The notes: generated by a model not told the origin, from the sequence alone. A DNA stretch of 64,000 nucleotides from JACRLW01 sp050181465 (GCA_050181465.1 JBFXDD010000004.1:1-64000); one strand, 5' to 3'; positions 27,751 through 37,133 are shown, numbered from the stretch's first letter. Numbers and translations: made by a program.

Positions 27751-27933
27751 TGGCCCGGACTATTCGTGGACGTCGTCGCGAGATCGACGCGGGTCGATGC
27801 CCAGGAGCGAACTGCGTCGCGCGACGACCGAAGCGTAGCCGTAGCCACGCTGCCAGGGAGGAGCCGACGTAGCGATGTCGCCGGACCCGAGTTGTGACGA
27901 TCGCAGCAGGCGTCCACGAATCTTCCGGGCTGG
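27751..27933 (+). repeat. Intergenic palindromic repeat, copy C
   Basis: A full-length copy with ends GGCCCGGACTATTCGTGGACG and the related reverse CGTCCACGAATCTTCCGGGC. The internal palindrome is degraded on one arm (AGCGTAGCCGTAGCCACGCT). It begins nine bases upstream of the nth start on the minus strand and is followed by the terminator and candidate RNA. Confidence 0.85.
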
Positions 27934-27991
27934 GCGCGCGCGACAGCGGGGTCCGATTTCGGCACGGCCCGGCATCGGTCGGGCGCGGGCG

Positions 27992-28030
27992 AAAAAAAAG
28001 GAGACCGAAGGCCGAAGCCTCCGGTCTCCT
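27992..28030 (-). terminator. Strong rho-independent terminator reading leftwards
   Basis: On the minus strand the hairpin AGGAGACCGGAGGC-TTCG-GCCTTCGGTCTCCT (28030 to 27999, 13-14 pairs with one mismatch) is followed directly by eight T residues (27999-27992). On the plus strand it lacks a T tail. No minus-strand protein gene ends here, so it should terminate a non-coding transcript from the stretch to its right. Confidence 0.85.
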
Positions 28031-28200
28031 GCTCGCTCTCTTCTCTTGCTCGTTCTCTCACCTGGCCTCGCACCCTTGCGGGCGCTTCAACCAGGTCTCG
28101 TCAGTGGTCCGAGCTTCGTCGGCTCGAACCGCTTCACTCGGACTGTTCTAAGATCGCCGCGGGAGAAAGTTTCCTCCCCGACTTCAAGAATTCTTGGTGG
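27992..28200 (-). ncRNA. Candidate structured small RNA
   Basis: A roughly 200-nt segment upstream of the minus-strand terminator with no open frame worth calling. Going leftwards it holds the perfect palindrome CAAGAATTCTTG (28185-28196), a stem GGGAGAAA/TTTCCTCCC (28161-28178), a seven-pair stem GTCCGAG/CTCGGAC (28107-28113 with 28137-28143), and a two-part stem ACCTGG/CCAGGT enclosing GCACCC-TTGC-GGGCGC (28060-28096). It does not match RNase P, tmRNA, SRP or 6S RNA by eye. No minus-strand promoter was recognised, so the 5' end is a guess. Confidence 0.45.
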
Positions 28201-28261
28201 TCCTGGCCGCGAGGACTCGCGCATCGCTCGGCGGACGCACAGCACCCGAGCGCGCCCCCCG

Positions 28262-28289
28262 TTGACGGAACGAGCGCCGTCCGCACAAT
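28262..28289 (+). promoter_or_regulatory. Sigma-70-like promoter upstream of typA
   Basis: TTGACG (28262-28267) lies 16 bases before CACAAT (28284-28289), giving 5/6 and 4/6 matches to the -35 and -10 consensus. It lies about 75 bp before the typA start and outside the candidate RNA. Called by eye only. Confidence 0.4.
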
Positions 28290-28362
28290 ACTCGCCCCTC
28301 CAACAGCGGCGCGAAGTCTACGGCCGCCCCCAACCCGACGGCGCGGTCGGCACCCCACCCTT

Positions 28363-30195
28363 ATGTCCCGCCCCATCCGCAATGTCGCGATCATCGCGCA
28401 CGTCGACCATGGCAAGACCACGCTGGTCGATGCTCTGCTGAAGCAAACCGGCATCTTCCGCGCCAACCAGGCCGTGACGGAATGCGTCCTCGACTCCAAC
28501 GACCTCGAGCGAGAGCGCGGGATCACGATCCTGGCCAAGAACACGGTCGTGTGGTACGGCGACGTGAAGATCAACTTGATCGACACGCCGGGCCACGCCG
28601 ACTTCGGCGGTGAGGTCGAGCGCGTGCTGTCGATGGCGGACGGCGTCCTCCTCCTGGTGGATGCCGCGGAGGGACCGATGCCGCAGACTCGCTTCGTGCT
28701 GGGCAAGGCCTTCCAGCACGGGCTGGTCCCGATCGTGGTGGTCAACAAGGTCGACAAAGCCGACGCCCGGCCTCGCGAAGTCCTCAACGAGGTCTTCGAC
28801 CTGTTCATCGATCTGGACGCCGACGAATCGCAGCTCGAGTTCCCGGTGCTGTTCGGCTCGGGTCGCGCCGGCTGGATGTCGAAGACTTGGCTGGACGACA
28901 AGGTGGTCACCAACGATGTGCGCGACCTCTTCGAGGCCATCGTCAGCCACATCCCCGCACCCACCGATCGACCCGAGGATCCGCTGCGGTTCCGCGTGAC
29001 GACCCTCGATTGGTCGGACTACGTCGGTCGAATCGCGATCGGCCGCGTGCACCGCGGCACGATCCACGCGAACGATCGGGTGTGCAAAGTGAGTCTGAAC
29101 GGCTCACGTCGGGAGTACACGATCCGCGGTCTGGCCACCTTCGAGGGGCTCGCTCGGCGTGAAGTCGACGCCGTCGAAGCCGGCGATCTGTGTGCGATCT
29201 GGGGCATCGACGAGATCCTCATCGGCGAATCGCTGACCGACCCGGAAGTCATCGAACCGTTGCCGATCGTCGCCATCGACGAGCCGACGATGAGCGTGGT
29301 CGTTCGAATCAACGACTCGCCGTTCGCCGGGCGCGAAGGCAAGTTCGTGACGAGCCGCCACATCCAGGACCGGTTGGAGCGGGAGCTCCGCACCAACGTC
29401 GCCATGCGCGTGCAGCCGGGAGAGAGCGCGGAATCGTTCATCGTCTCCGGCCGCGGCGTCATGCACCTGGGCTTCCTGTTCGAGACGATGCGTCGAGAGG
29501 GCTACGAGTTCTCCGTCGGCAAGCCGCGAGTCATCCTCCGGGAAGTGGACGGCGAGAAGCACGAACCGATCGAGCAACTCACGATCGACTGCCCCGACAC
29601 GGCAACCGGCCGCGTCATCGAGATCCTCGGCGAACGCCGCGCCGAGATGGTGAAGATGGAGCGCAAGGGCGACTACCAGCGCATCGAATTCACGGTGCCG
29701 TCGCGCGGACTCATCGGCGTGCGCAATCGCATCCTCAACGCCTCGGGCGGCGAGGCCACCATGCACCACGTGTTCCTGGAGTACGGGCCGTGGCGTGGGG
29801 CGATTCAGGAGCGCGCTGCCGGTGTGCTGGTGTCGATGGCCGTCGGCAAGGCGACCTTCTACTCGATCGATTCGCTGCGCGATCGCGGCACCTTCTTCGT
29901 GCATCCGCAGACGGACGTGTACGAGGGAATGATCGTCGGTGAGCACTGCCGCGACAACGACCTGGTGGTCAACCTCTCGCGCGAGAAGAAGCTGACGAAC
30001 ATACGCTCGAGCACGAAGGAGACCTTCGTGAAGTTGATCCCGCCGCGAGTCTTCGGCGTCGAGGATGCGCTCGAGTACGTAGGCGAGGACGAGTACGCCG
30101 AGATGACGCCGAAGAGCGTGCGATTGCGGAAGATCCTTCTCCGCGAGACGGATCGCCGCCGCGAGGATCGCGCTGCGAAGTCCGCGGTGCGCTGA
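28363..30195 (+). CDS. typA: Ribosome-associated translational GTPase TypA/BipA
   Basis: A 610-aa GTPase of the elongation-factor family that binds the ribosome and supports assembly and stress translation. G1 is AHVDHGKTT (about residues 12-20), G2 RGITI, G3 DTPGHADFGGEVER, the last part being the family hallmark, and G4 NKVDK. Domain II, EF-G-like domain III and V, and the C-terminal domain follow with RGLIGVRNR and KKLTNIRSSTKE, both typical of TypA. The ATG at 28363 begins the family N-terminus. It starts the plus-strand series typA, rnc, mfd, surA-like. Confidence 0.96.
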   Translation: MSRPIRNVAIIAHVDHGKTTLVDALLKQTGIFRANQAVTECVLDSNDLERERGITILAKNTVVWYGDVKINLIDTPGHADFGGEVERVLSMADGVLLLVDAAEGPMPQTRFVLGKAFQHGLVPIVVVNKVDKADARPREVLNEVFDLFIDLDADESQLEFPVLFGSGRAGWMSKTWLDDKVVTNDVRDLFEAIVSHIPAPTDRPEDPLRFRVTTLDWSDYVGRIAIGRVHRGTIHANDRVCKVSLNGSRREYTIRGLATFEGLARREVDAVEAGDLCAIWGIDEILIGESLTDPEVIEPLPIVAIDEPTMSVVVRINDSPFAGREGKFVTSRHIQDRLERELRTNVAMRVQPGESAESFIVSGRGVMHLGFLFETMRREGYEFSVGKPRVILREVDGEKHEPIEQLTIDCPDTATGRVIEILGERRAEMVKMERKGDYQRIEFTVPSRGLIGVRNRILNASGGEATMHHVFLEYGPWRGAIQERAAGVLVSMAVGKATFYSIDSLRDRGTFFVHPQTDVYEGMIVGEHCRDNDLVVNLSREKKLTNIRSSTKETFVKLIPPRVFGVEDALEYVGEDEYAEMTPKSVRLRKILLRETDRRREDRAAKSAVR

Positions 30196-30253
30196 AACCG
30201 GGGCCCGCGGTCGACGCCCAGGGTAGACTGCGCGGTTTCTCGCGCGGACTCTC

Positions 30254-30997
30254 TTGAAGCCACCCCTGGATGACAGCCGTCGTCGTGTCTTGGCCGATCT
30301 GGCGGCCAAGATCGACCACGAATTCCGTCGGCTCGAGTGGCTGAACGAGGCGCTCGTGCATCCGTCGATGGGCAACGAGCGCAGCGACAACTACGAGCGA
30401 CTCGAGTTCCTCGGCGATGCCATCCTCGGCCTCGTCGTCTCGGAACACCTCTTCCACGAGCACGCCGAGTTGCCGGAAGGCGAACTCACCCGCCTTCGCA
30501 CGCACTACGTGAGCCAGGCCCCTCTCGCCGCGGTCGCCAAGAACCTCGGCCTGGTGGGCTTCGTCGAGGCGGGACGCGGGATGACCTCCGCGGACCTACG
30601 ATCCGAGCGCATCCTCGCCAACCTCGTGGAGTCGGTGCTCGCCGCGGTCTATCTCGACGGCGGAATGCGCGCCGCACGACGCTTCGTGAAGCGCCACCTC
30701 ATCGCGCCGATGCCGATCGAGACGAGTTTGCGGCGACCTCGTGATCCCAAGAGTCGATTGCTTCACCGCACACAGGCCAGCGGATCCGGACAACCGCTGT
30801 ATCGCGTCCGCGGGACGACCGGCCCCGACCACGACCGCACCTTCGAAGTGGAAGTGCTGGTGGCCGAACGAGTGCTCGGCAGCGGGACCGGTCGCAGCAA
30901 GCGTGAAGCGGAGCAGACCGCGGCGAGTGCCGCACTCGAACGGCTACGCATCGACGCCGAGGCCGCGAGCGACGACGATCGCGCCGACGACGCATGA
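30254..30997 (+). CDS. rnc: Ribonuclease III
   Basis: A 247-aa double-stranded RNA endonuclease for rRNA and mRNA processing. The signature NYERLEFLGDAIL carries the first metal-binding Glu/Asp set. The second acidic set reads RILANLVESVLAA, so the position of E. coli Asp114 is Asn while the following Glu is kept. A double-stranded RNA-binding domain (about residues 165-235) ends with GSGTGRSKREAEQTAASAAL. The start is a TTG at 30254 with no clear Shine-Dalgarno site; no ATG precedes the conserved region. The stop overlaps the mfd start (ATGA). Confidence 0.93.
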   Translation: MKPPLDDSRRRVLADLAAKIDHEFRRLEWLNEALVHPSMGNERSDNYERLEFLGDAILGLVVSEHLFHEHAELPEGELTRLRTHYVSQAPLAAVAKNLGLVGFVEAGRGMTSADLRSERILANLVESVLAAVYLDGGMRAARRFVKRHLIAPMPIETSLRRPRDPKSRLLHRTQASGSGQPLYRVRGTTGPDHDRTFEVEVLVAERVLGSGTGRSKREAEQTAASAALERLRIDAEAASDDDRADDA

Positions 30998-33900
30998 CGC
31001 AGCTCGAGTCCTTCCTTCGGTTGCCGCAGTGCGCCCTCGTGCGACAGGCGCTCGAGCAGGACAGCCGCCATCTCGCGATCGGTGGCCTGTGGGGCGCCAG
31101 CGCAGCGTTGCTCGTCGCCGCTCTCCTGCATCGACAACAGCGACCTTGGCTCGTGATCACCGCCGACGACGGCGACACCACCACGTTCGCCGACGACCTC
31201 GCGACCTTCGGCGCGCCAGGGGCGATTCGACTTCCGGAGCAGATCATCGATCCGGACGGCGAACTCGAGACCCTGAGCCTGGCCGAACGCGCACGGGCAC
31301 TTCGCACGTTCGAGGACCGAGTTCGCGCGGGCGAGCGCGCGACGATCGTCGTCACGAGCCTCGCCGCACTCTTGGTGCCCGCTCCGCCGATCGGCAGCGG
31401 GGGCGGAGCCGGAATCGTGCTCGCCGTGCGCGAGCGACACGACCCAGCGGAGCTGCTCGCGCGCTGCCTCGAGCACGGAATGCGGAGAGTCGACCTGGTG
31501 ACGGCACCGGGCGAGGTGAGCCGTCGCGGAGACGTGCTCGACGTCTATCCGCTCGCCGCGGACCAAGCGGTGCGACTCGAGTTCTTCGACGAGGAGCTGG
31601 AGTCCATCCGCACCCTCGATCCCGATTCCCAGCGCTCGCTGGTGCAACTCGAGCGAGTTGCGTTGCCCATCGGTTCGGGCGGGCGACCGACGCCGGCGCG
31701 GCCGCGTCACGTCCTGCAACACGTGATGCGGAGCGACCTGATCGTGGCCTGGTTCGAGCCGCTTCGTATCGACGAACGGCGCCAGACGCTCGCCACGCTC
31801 GGCGGCCCCGACACCCGCAATGCTCTGGTCGCCCTCGCCGAGACCCTGCGCGCAACCAGTTCGCTCGAACTCGGCGCCCTACCGAGCCGCGATCTCGACT
31901 TCCGAATTCTGTCCACCGGCGGCGGTGCCGCTGCGGGTGAGGTCGATCCACTCGGACGACTTCGCCATCTGCGCGGACTCGCCGGCGGAACCGTCGAGAT
32001 CGTCTGTCGCACCGAGGGCGAGGAGACCCGCCTTCGTGAAGTGCTCGCTCACAAGGGCATCGACCCCGATCGCGAACGCCTGCGCATCCGAATCGGCGCG
32101 TTGAGTCGCGGATTCCGCGTGCCGGATCTCGAGTGGACGATCCTCAGCAACCTCGAGTTCGCCGGTGCACCCACCGCACGCGCGATTCGAGCGCGCCCGA
32201 AGGTGCCGACGCGCGCGGTGCAGAGCTTCTTCGAACTCGGCCCCGGGGACCTCGTGGTGCATGCAGTGCACGGCATCGCGCGATTCGAAGGAATCGAACG
32301 CATCACGCGCAACGGCGCCGAAGAAGACTGCCTACGCCTGGTGTTCCAAGACGACCTGCGCCTGCTGGTGCCGGTCTCGAAGATCCATTTGGTCCAGAAG
32401 TACGTCGGCGCGGGCGGTGGGCACCAACCCAAGCTCGACAAGCTCGGCGGCAAGGGCTTTGCCCGTCGCAAGGCTGAGATCCAGCAGTCGCTGTTCGACC
32501 TCGCGGCGGACCTGCTCGAAGTCGAGGCGGAGCGCGAACGCAGTCGACGAGAGCCATACCCCTACGAGCCGCTGGAAGACGCCTTCCTGGACGACTTCCC
32601 GTTCGAGGACACGCCCGATCAGGCGCAGTGCTGGAAGGAACTCCGCGCAGATCTCGAATCGGATCGACCGATGGATCGACTGCTGTGCGGAGACGTCGGC
32701 TTCGGCAAGACGGAGCTCGCGCTCCGCGCCACCTTTCGGGTCGCCGTGCAGGGTCGTCAGGTGGCGGTCCTCGTCCCGACGACGCTGCTTGCCGAGCAGC
32801 ATTCGCGAACCTTCAGCACGCGACTGGCCCCGCACGGACTGCGTACGGCGATGCTCTCGCGGTTCGTCTCGAAGAAGGAGCGAGATCGCATTCTGGCCGA
32901 CTGTGCGAGCGGAAAGATCGACGTGATCATCGGCACCCACCGGCTGCTGAGCGACGACCTGAAGTTCCGTTCGCTCGGACTCGTGGTCGTCGACGAGGAG
33001 CAGCGATTCGGAGTGCGCCAGAAGGAGCACATGAAGCGAATCCGCGCCGGTGTCGACGTCCTCACGCTGAGCGCGACGCCGATCCCTCGCACCCTTCATT
33101 CGGCGCTCCTGGGGATCCGCCGGATCTCGACGCTGTCGACTCCGCCGCCCGGCCGACAGGACGTGGAGACTCGGCTCGCGTGGCGCGAGGACGGCATCCT
33201 CCGCGACGCCATCGCCCACGAGCTCGCGCGCGGCGGGCAGGTCTATGTCCTGCACGATCGCATCGCCGGACTCGATGCGCTGGCGAAGACCATCCGTCGG
33301 CTGGTGCCGGAAGCGAGCGTCGCGGTCGGCCACGGCGAGCTGTCCGAGCGAGAGTTGGACAAGACCGTGCGGAAGTTCCTCGCCGGCGAAGTCGACGTGT
33401 TGGTGTCGACCTCCATCGTCGAGAACGGCCTCGACATCCCGCGGGCGAACACGATGCTCATCGATCGTGCGGAGATGTTCGGCCTGGCGGAGCTGCACCA
33501 GTTGCGCGGTCGCGTGGGACGCAGCGACAAGAAGGCGATCTGCTGGCTCCTGATCGATCGCCTCGAACCGCCGCCCGAGGCGTCACGGCGGCGGCTGCAA
33601 GCTCTCGTAGACCTCTCCCACCTCGGGGCCGGCTTCGCAATCGCGATGAAGGATCTCGAGATTCGCGGCGCGGGCAGCCTGCTCGGGCCGCAACAATCCG
33701 GGCACATCGCGGCCGTCGGCTACGAGATGTACTGCCATCTCCTGCGCAGCGCGGTCGAGCAAGCGCGGGAGCACGGCGTCGTCACCGTGCCGGAGATCCG
33801 CGAGGTCGACGTCGATCTCGGCGTGAGCGCCTTCGTGCCGCAGGACCTCGTCAGCGACCAGAAGAGCCGCCTCGAGCTCCTGCGGGAGATGGACGCGGCG

Positions 33901-34311
33901 ATCGACACTGTCGAAGCCGCGCGCGTGCGCGCCGGCCTGATCGACCGGTTCGGCAAGTTGCCCCAGCCGCTCGAGGTCCTGCTGCGAGTGTTCTTGCTCA
34001 AGCACTTGCTGCTCGATCAGGACGTCCTCGCCGTGCAACGAACCGGGCCCGATCGGGTGGTCGTCCGCCATGCGGCCGATCAGCCCTTGGGCGGTGCCTG
34101 GCTCGATCACTTCGCCGACGTTCGCCGCGTGGAATCCGGCAAGACCCACCTCGTGCTCCCCCTGCGGCGCGGTCGCAAGGTTGCAGATTGGACCCCGATC
34201 GAAACCTTGCAGTTGCTGCTCGAAAGCTTGTCTGCAGGCGATGCCTTGCCGAGAATCGCGTCATGCGAGCGGAACTCGAGCCGCGCGGGACATTCCTCGC
34301 GATCGCGCTGA
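30994..34311 (+). CDS. mfd: Transcription-repair coupling factor
   Basis: An 1105-aa ATPase that removes stalled RNA polymerase and recruits UvrA. The N-terminal UvrB-like part is followed by the RNA polymerase interaction domain (DLVVHAVHGIARFEGI) and a RecG-like translocase with Walker A GDVGFGKTE, DEEQRFGV in motif II, LSATPIPRT and the helicase C-domain motifs GLDIPRANT and QLRGRVGRS. The TRCF C-terminal domain completes the protein. It overlaps rnc by four bases and the next gene by 49 bases. Confidence 0.96.
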   Translation: MTQLESFLRLPQCALVRQALEQDSRHLAIGGLWGASAALLVAALLHRQQRPWLVITADDGDTTTFADDLATFGAPGAIRLPEQIIDPDGELETLSLAERARALRTFEDRVRAGERATIVVTSLAALLVPAPPIGSGGGAGIVLAVRERHDPAELLARCLEHGMRRVDLVTAPGEVSRRGDVLDVYPLAADQAVRLEFFDEELESIRTLDPDSQRSLVQLERVALPIGSGGRPTPARPRHVLQHVMRSDLIVAWFEPLRIDERRQTLATLGGPDTRNALVALAETLRATSSLELGALPSRDLDFRILSTGGGAAAGEVDPLGRLRHLRGLAGGTVEIVCRTEGEETRLREVLAHKGIDPDRERLRIRIGALSRGFRVPDLEWTILSNLEFAGAPTARAIRARPKVPTRAVQSFFELGPGDLVVHAVHGIARFEGIERITRNGAEEDCLRLVFQDDLRLLVPVSKIHLVQKYVGAGGGHQPKLDKLGGKGFARRKAEIQQSLFDLAADLLEVEAERERSRREPYPYEPLEDAFLDDFPFEDTPDQAQCWKELRADLESDRPMDRLLCGDVGFGKTELALRATFRVAVQGRQVAVLVPTTLLAEQHSRTFSTRLAPHGLRTAMLSRFVSKKERDRILADCASGKIDVIIGTHRLLSDDLKFRSLGLVVVDEEQRFGVRQKEHMKRIRAGVDVLTLSATPIPRTLHSALLGIRRISTLSTPPPGRQDVETRLAWREDGILRDAIAHELARGGQVYVLHDRIAGLDALAKTIRRLVPEASVAVGHGELSERELDKTVRKFLAGEVDVLVSTSIVENGLDIPRANTMLIDRAEMFGLAELHQLRGRVGRSDKKAICWLLIDRLEPPPEASRRRLQALVDLSHLGAGFAIAMKDLEIRGAGSLLGPQQSGHIAAVGYEMYCHLLRSAVEQAREHGVVTVPEIREVDVDLGVSAFVPQDLVSDQKSRLELLREMDAAIDTVEAARVRAGLIDRFGKLPQPLEVLLRVFLLKHLLLDQDVLAVQRTGPDRVVVRHAADQPLGGAWLDHFADVRRVESGKTHLVLPLRRGRKVADWTPIETLQLLLESLSAGDALPRIASCERNSSRAGHSSRSR

Positions 34312-35333
34312 TCGTCGGACTGCAGTCGAGTGGCACGGCACAAGTCGGACCACCCCCATCGCCGACCGTGGATGCCTCCGCTCCGCTCAGCGGCCCCGCC
34401 GGTCCGCGGCGCCCCTTCGACCAGGTCCGCGCAATCGTCGGCGATCGCGTCATCCTCGAGTCGACCGTGCGCAGCAAGCTCGCCGCTCGACCGGAGTTCG
34501 GCAAGCTCGACGCGGCGCAACGCCAGCAGCTCGAGCGCAACATCCTGCACAGCATGCTCCGCGAGGAACTCTGGGTGCAGGTCGGCAAGACCGTATTGGG
34601 CGACGATGCGGAGACCTTCGACAAGATGGTCGAGATGTCGGTCGACGAGCGGATGCGCGAGATGCACGGGCAGTTCGGCAGCTTCTCCCGCATGAACCAG
34701 GAACTCGAGGCGCTCGGCACGACCTGGCAGTCCGTGCGCAACGAGGAGCGGCAACAGCAAATCCGCGCCACCGCGCAAGCCGCCGCGCGCCGCAACCGCT
34801 TCGGGGATTCGATGAGCCTGCTCGTCACTCCGGCTGAGATCGCCGACTTCTATCGGCGAAACCTGGACAAGTTCGCGGCCTTCCAGGCCGGCGACGTGGC
34901 GAGCGTGGCCTTCCCCAAGTCGCGTCGCAACGCGCACGAGAGTGCCACCGCGGCGGCCGCGGCCTGGGCGACCGAGACCCTGACCGCCGCGGAGCTGGCG
35001 AGTCGGTTCCAGGGCGTGGTCCTCCCCGACCAGAACAACGTGGTCCCCGAGGACCCCGCGGAGAAGCGGCCGAAGCTCATCCGCGAGTTCGTCGGGCGCG
35101 GGGCAGAAGGTGCCGTCGACGGCCCCCTGGACCGCGGCGACGTCTACCTGGTCCTCAAGCTGCTCCGCAAGGTCGACCAACCGGCTCGCTCCCTCGACGA
35201 CCTCGAGGTGCAGAGCCTCATTCGCAGGGCTCTGGTGGAGTCGAAGATCGCCTCGCTGGAGGACGGGATCCTGCGCTGGAAGGCGTCTCAGATCGTGACC
35301 TTCGAACCCTCGCGCGAGCCCTCGCGGAACTGA
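34263..35333 (+). CDS. SurA-like periplasmic chaperone/peptidyl-prolyl isomerase, degenerate
   Basis: A 356-aa exported protein. The first 30 residues form a signal peptide (FLAIALIVGLQSSGTAQ). Residues about 50-185 resemble a SurA N-terminal chaperone domain (VRAIVGDRVILESTVRSKL). The C-terminal 150 residues keep the outline of a parvulin domain (EFVGRGAEGAVDGPLDRGDVYLVLKLL) but lack its usual G-G-D-L-G core, so isomerase activity is doubtful. SurA relatives escort outer-membrane proteins. The ATG at 34263 overlaps mfd by 49 bases; it is the first start before the signal peptide. Confidence 0.75.
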   Translation: MRAELEPRGTFLAIALIVGLQSSGTAQVGPPPSPTVDASAPLSGPAGPRRPFDQVRAIVGDRVILESTVRSKLAARPEFGKLDAAQRQQLERNILHSMLREELWVQVGKTVLGDDAETFDKMVEMSVDERMREMHGQFGSFSRMNQELEALGTTWQSVRNEERQQQIRATAQAAARRNRFGDSMSLLVTPAEIADFYRRNLDKFAAFQAGDVASVAFPKSRRNAHESATAAAAAWATETLTAAELASRFQGVVLPDQNNVVPEDPAEKRPKLIREFVGRGAEGAVDGPLDRGDVYLVLKLLRKVDQPARSLDDLEVQSLIRRALVESKIASLEDGILRWKASQIVTFEPSREPSRN

Positions 35334-35502
35334 CTTTCCGGGGGTCGGCGGTAGCCCCGCCCTTCCCGACGCAGGCCCGCCGGGCTACTTTGCTCCGCCC
35401 GGCTGAACCCCTCTCCAGCCACCCCCGTTTCTGTCGCCGTCTGCGGGCAAGTCGCTCGCAGGCGCATCGATTTCTCAACCGTTCGCGTCCCCGGTAGGGC
35501 TG

Positions 35503-37026
35503 ATGGCAACTGTCGATCCCACCAAGATCCATCTCACCACGAACACACCTCCGATCTGGGAGAAGGAGGAGAGCTTCCAAGAAATCATGGCCGACCAGCT
35601 TCGCCACGCCCCGTGGCTGATGCTGTCGATCGTGGTGCATGGGATCGTGTTCTTGATCCTCTATCTCATGCCGGCGCCCGAGCCGGAGAAGAAGGCCGAG
35701 GTCATCGCCCTGCAGCCCCAGCAGGAGCAGACGGACATTCCGGAGGAGAAGCCGCCGGAACCCGAGCCGGAGCCCGAGCAGGTCGAGGACCCGGTGATCA
35801 CCGAGACCGAAGTCACGGAAGTGACCGAACAGACCCAGGTCGAGGAGTTCTCGGAGTCGAACACCAAGGAATCGGCCTTCGATAGCGACCAGTGGAACTC
35901 CGCGGTCGGTCTGGGCGGCGGTGCGGGTGGCAAGTTCGGTGGGCGTGGCGGTGGTCGCCGAGGGCTGGGCAAGAGCGGCAAGTCCACCGCGATCGCCATC
36001 GAAGCGGCCCTCGAGTGGCTCAAGAAGCACCAGGACGAGGACGGCCACTGGGACGCCGACGAGTTCATGAAGCATGACGTCGAGGGCGAGCCCTGCAACG
36101 GCCCGGGCAACCCGGTCCATGACGTCGGCCTGACTGGCCTCGCCCTGCTCGCCTTCCTCGGTGACGGCAGCACGATGGTCTCCGGCCCCTACAAGGACGT
36201 CGTGAAGCGCGGCATCACCTGGTTGCGCGACCAGCAGGACGAGCGCACCGGCCAGTTCGGCACCGCCAACAGCAACGAGTTCATCTACAACCACACGATC
36301 GCGGCGTTGGCCATGGTCGAGGCGTACGGCCTGTCGAAGAGCAAGTTGCTCAAGAAGAACGCGCAGCTCGGCATCAACTACCTCGAGTTCCACCGCAACC
36401 CCTACCTCGTCTGGCGATACCAGCCGCACGACGGCGACAACGACACCTCGGTCACGGGTTGGTGCCTCATGGCCTACTCTTCGGCCCAGTTCTTCGAACT
36501 CGAGGTCAACGCCGCTGCGCTCGATCTGTGCCGCACCTGGTTCGATCAGATGACCGATCCGGTCACCTTCCGCTGTGGCTACTCGGAACGCGGCGGCTAC
36601 AGCTCGCGACGCACCGGCGAGCACAGCACGAAGTTCCCCCGTGAGAAGGGCGAGTGCATGACCGCGGTGTCCTTGCTCTGCCGCATCTTCCTCGGTGACG
36701 ATCCGAAGAAGGACAAGATCATGCGCGGCCAGTCCGACCTGCTCTTGAAGCGCCCGCCGACCTGGAACCCGGCCGACGGCTCGATCGACCACTACTACTG
36801 GTACTACGCCACCTATGCGCTCTTCCAGGTCGGTGACACCGCTTGGAAGTCGTGGGAGAAGCACCTGAACGAGGCGATCGTCAAGCCGCAGCGCAAGGAC
36901 GGCAACTACCTCGGTTCCTGGGACCCGATCGGTGTCTGGGGCCACGACGGTGGCCGCGTCTACTCGACCGCGATCCTCTGCCTCACCCTCGAGGCCTACT
37001 ACCGCTACTCGCGCCTCGTTCACTGA
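35503..37026 (+). CDS. TonB-like membrane anchor fused to squalene-cyclase/prenyltransferase-type alpha-toroid
   Basis: A 507-aa protein. Residues 38-56 form a single membrane helix, followed by a Pro/Glu-rich arm (70-115; EEKPPEPEPEPEQ), as in TonB-type energy transducers. A Gly-rich hinge (about 135-155) leads to a helical region (about 160-505) with repeats of the prenyltransferase/squalene oxidase type: LEWLKKHQDEDGHWDAD, ITWLRDQQ, GNYLGSWDP and YSTAILCLTLEAYYRYS. The DxDD catalytic motif of hopene cyclases is not seen, so the toroid is more likely a protein- or polymer-binding module. There is no ExbB/ExbD in the window. The function is unknown. Confidence 0.8.
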   Translation: MATVDPTKIHLTTNTPPIWEKEESFQEIMADQLRHAPWLMLSIVVHGIVFLILYLMPAPEPEKKAEVIALQPQQEQTDIPEEKPPEPEPEPEQVEDPVITETEVTEVTEQTQVEEFSESNTKESAFDSDQWNSAVGLGGGAGGKFGGRGGGRRGLGKSGKSTAIAIEAALEWLKKHQDEDGHWDADEFMKHDVEGEPCNGPGNPVHDVGLTGLALLAFLGDGSTMVSGPYKDVVKRGITWLRDQQDERTGQFGTANSNEFIYNHTIAALAMVEAYGLSKSKLLKKNAQLGINYLEFHRNPYLVWRYQPHDGDNDTSVTGWCLMAYSSAQFFELEVNAAALDLCRTWFDQMTDPVTFRCGYSERGGYSSRRTGEHSTKFPREKGECMTAVSLLCRIFLGDDPKKDKIMRGQSDLLLKRPPTWNPADGSIDHYYWYYATYALFQVGDTAWKSWEKHLNEAIVKPQRKDGNYLGSWDPIGVWGHDGGRVYSTAILCLTLEAYYRYSRLVH

Positions 37027-37101
37027 GACCCGTCGACTGAGGCGGGCGACTCGATCGCGCGGCCGCTCACCCGGCCGCCGCGGTCCCCGCTGAGGCAGGG
37101 A

Positions 37102-37133
<32 letters not shown>

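Noticed and set aside
27992..28200. 6S RNA identity for the candidate small RNA
   Set aside because: The 5' and 3' parts do not pair into the long bulged hairpin expected of 6S RNA.
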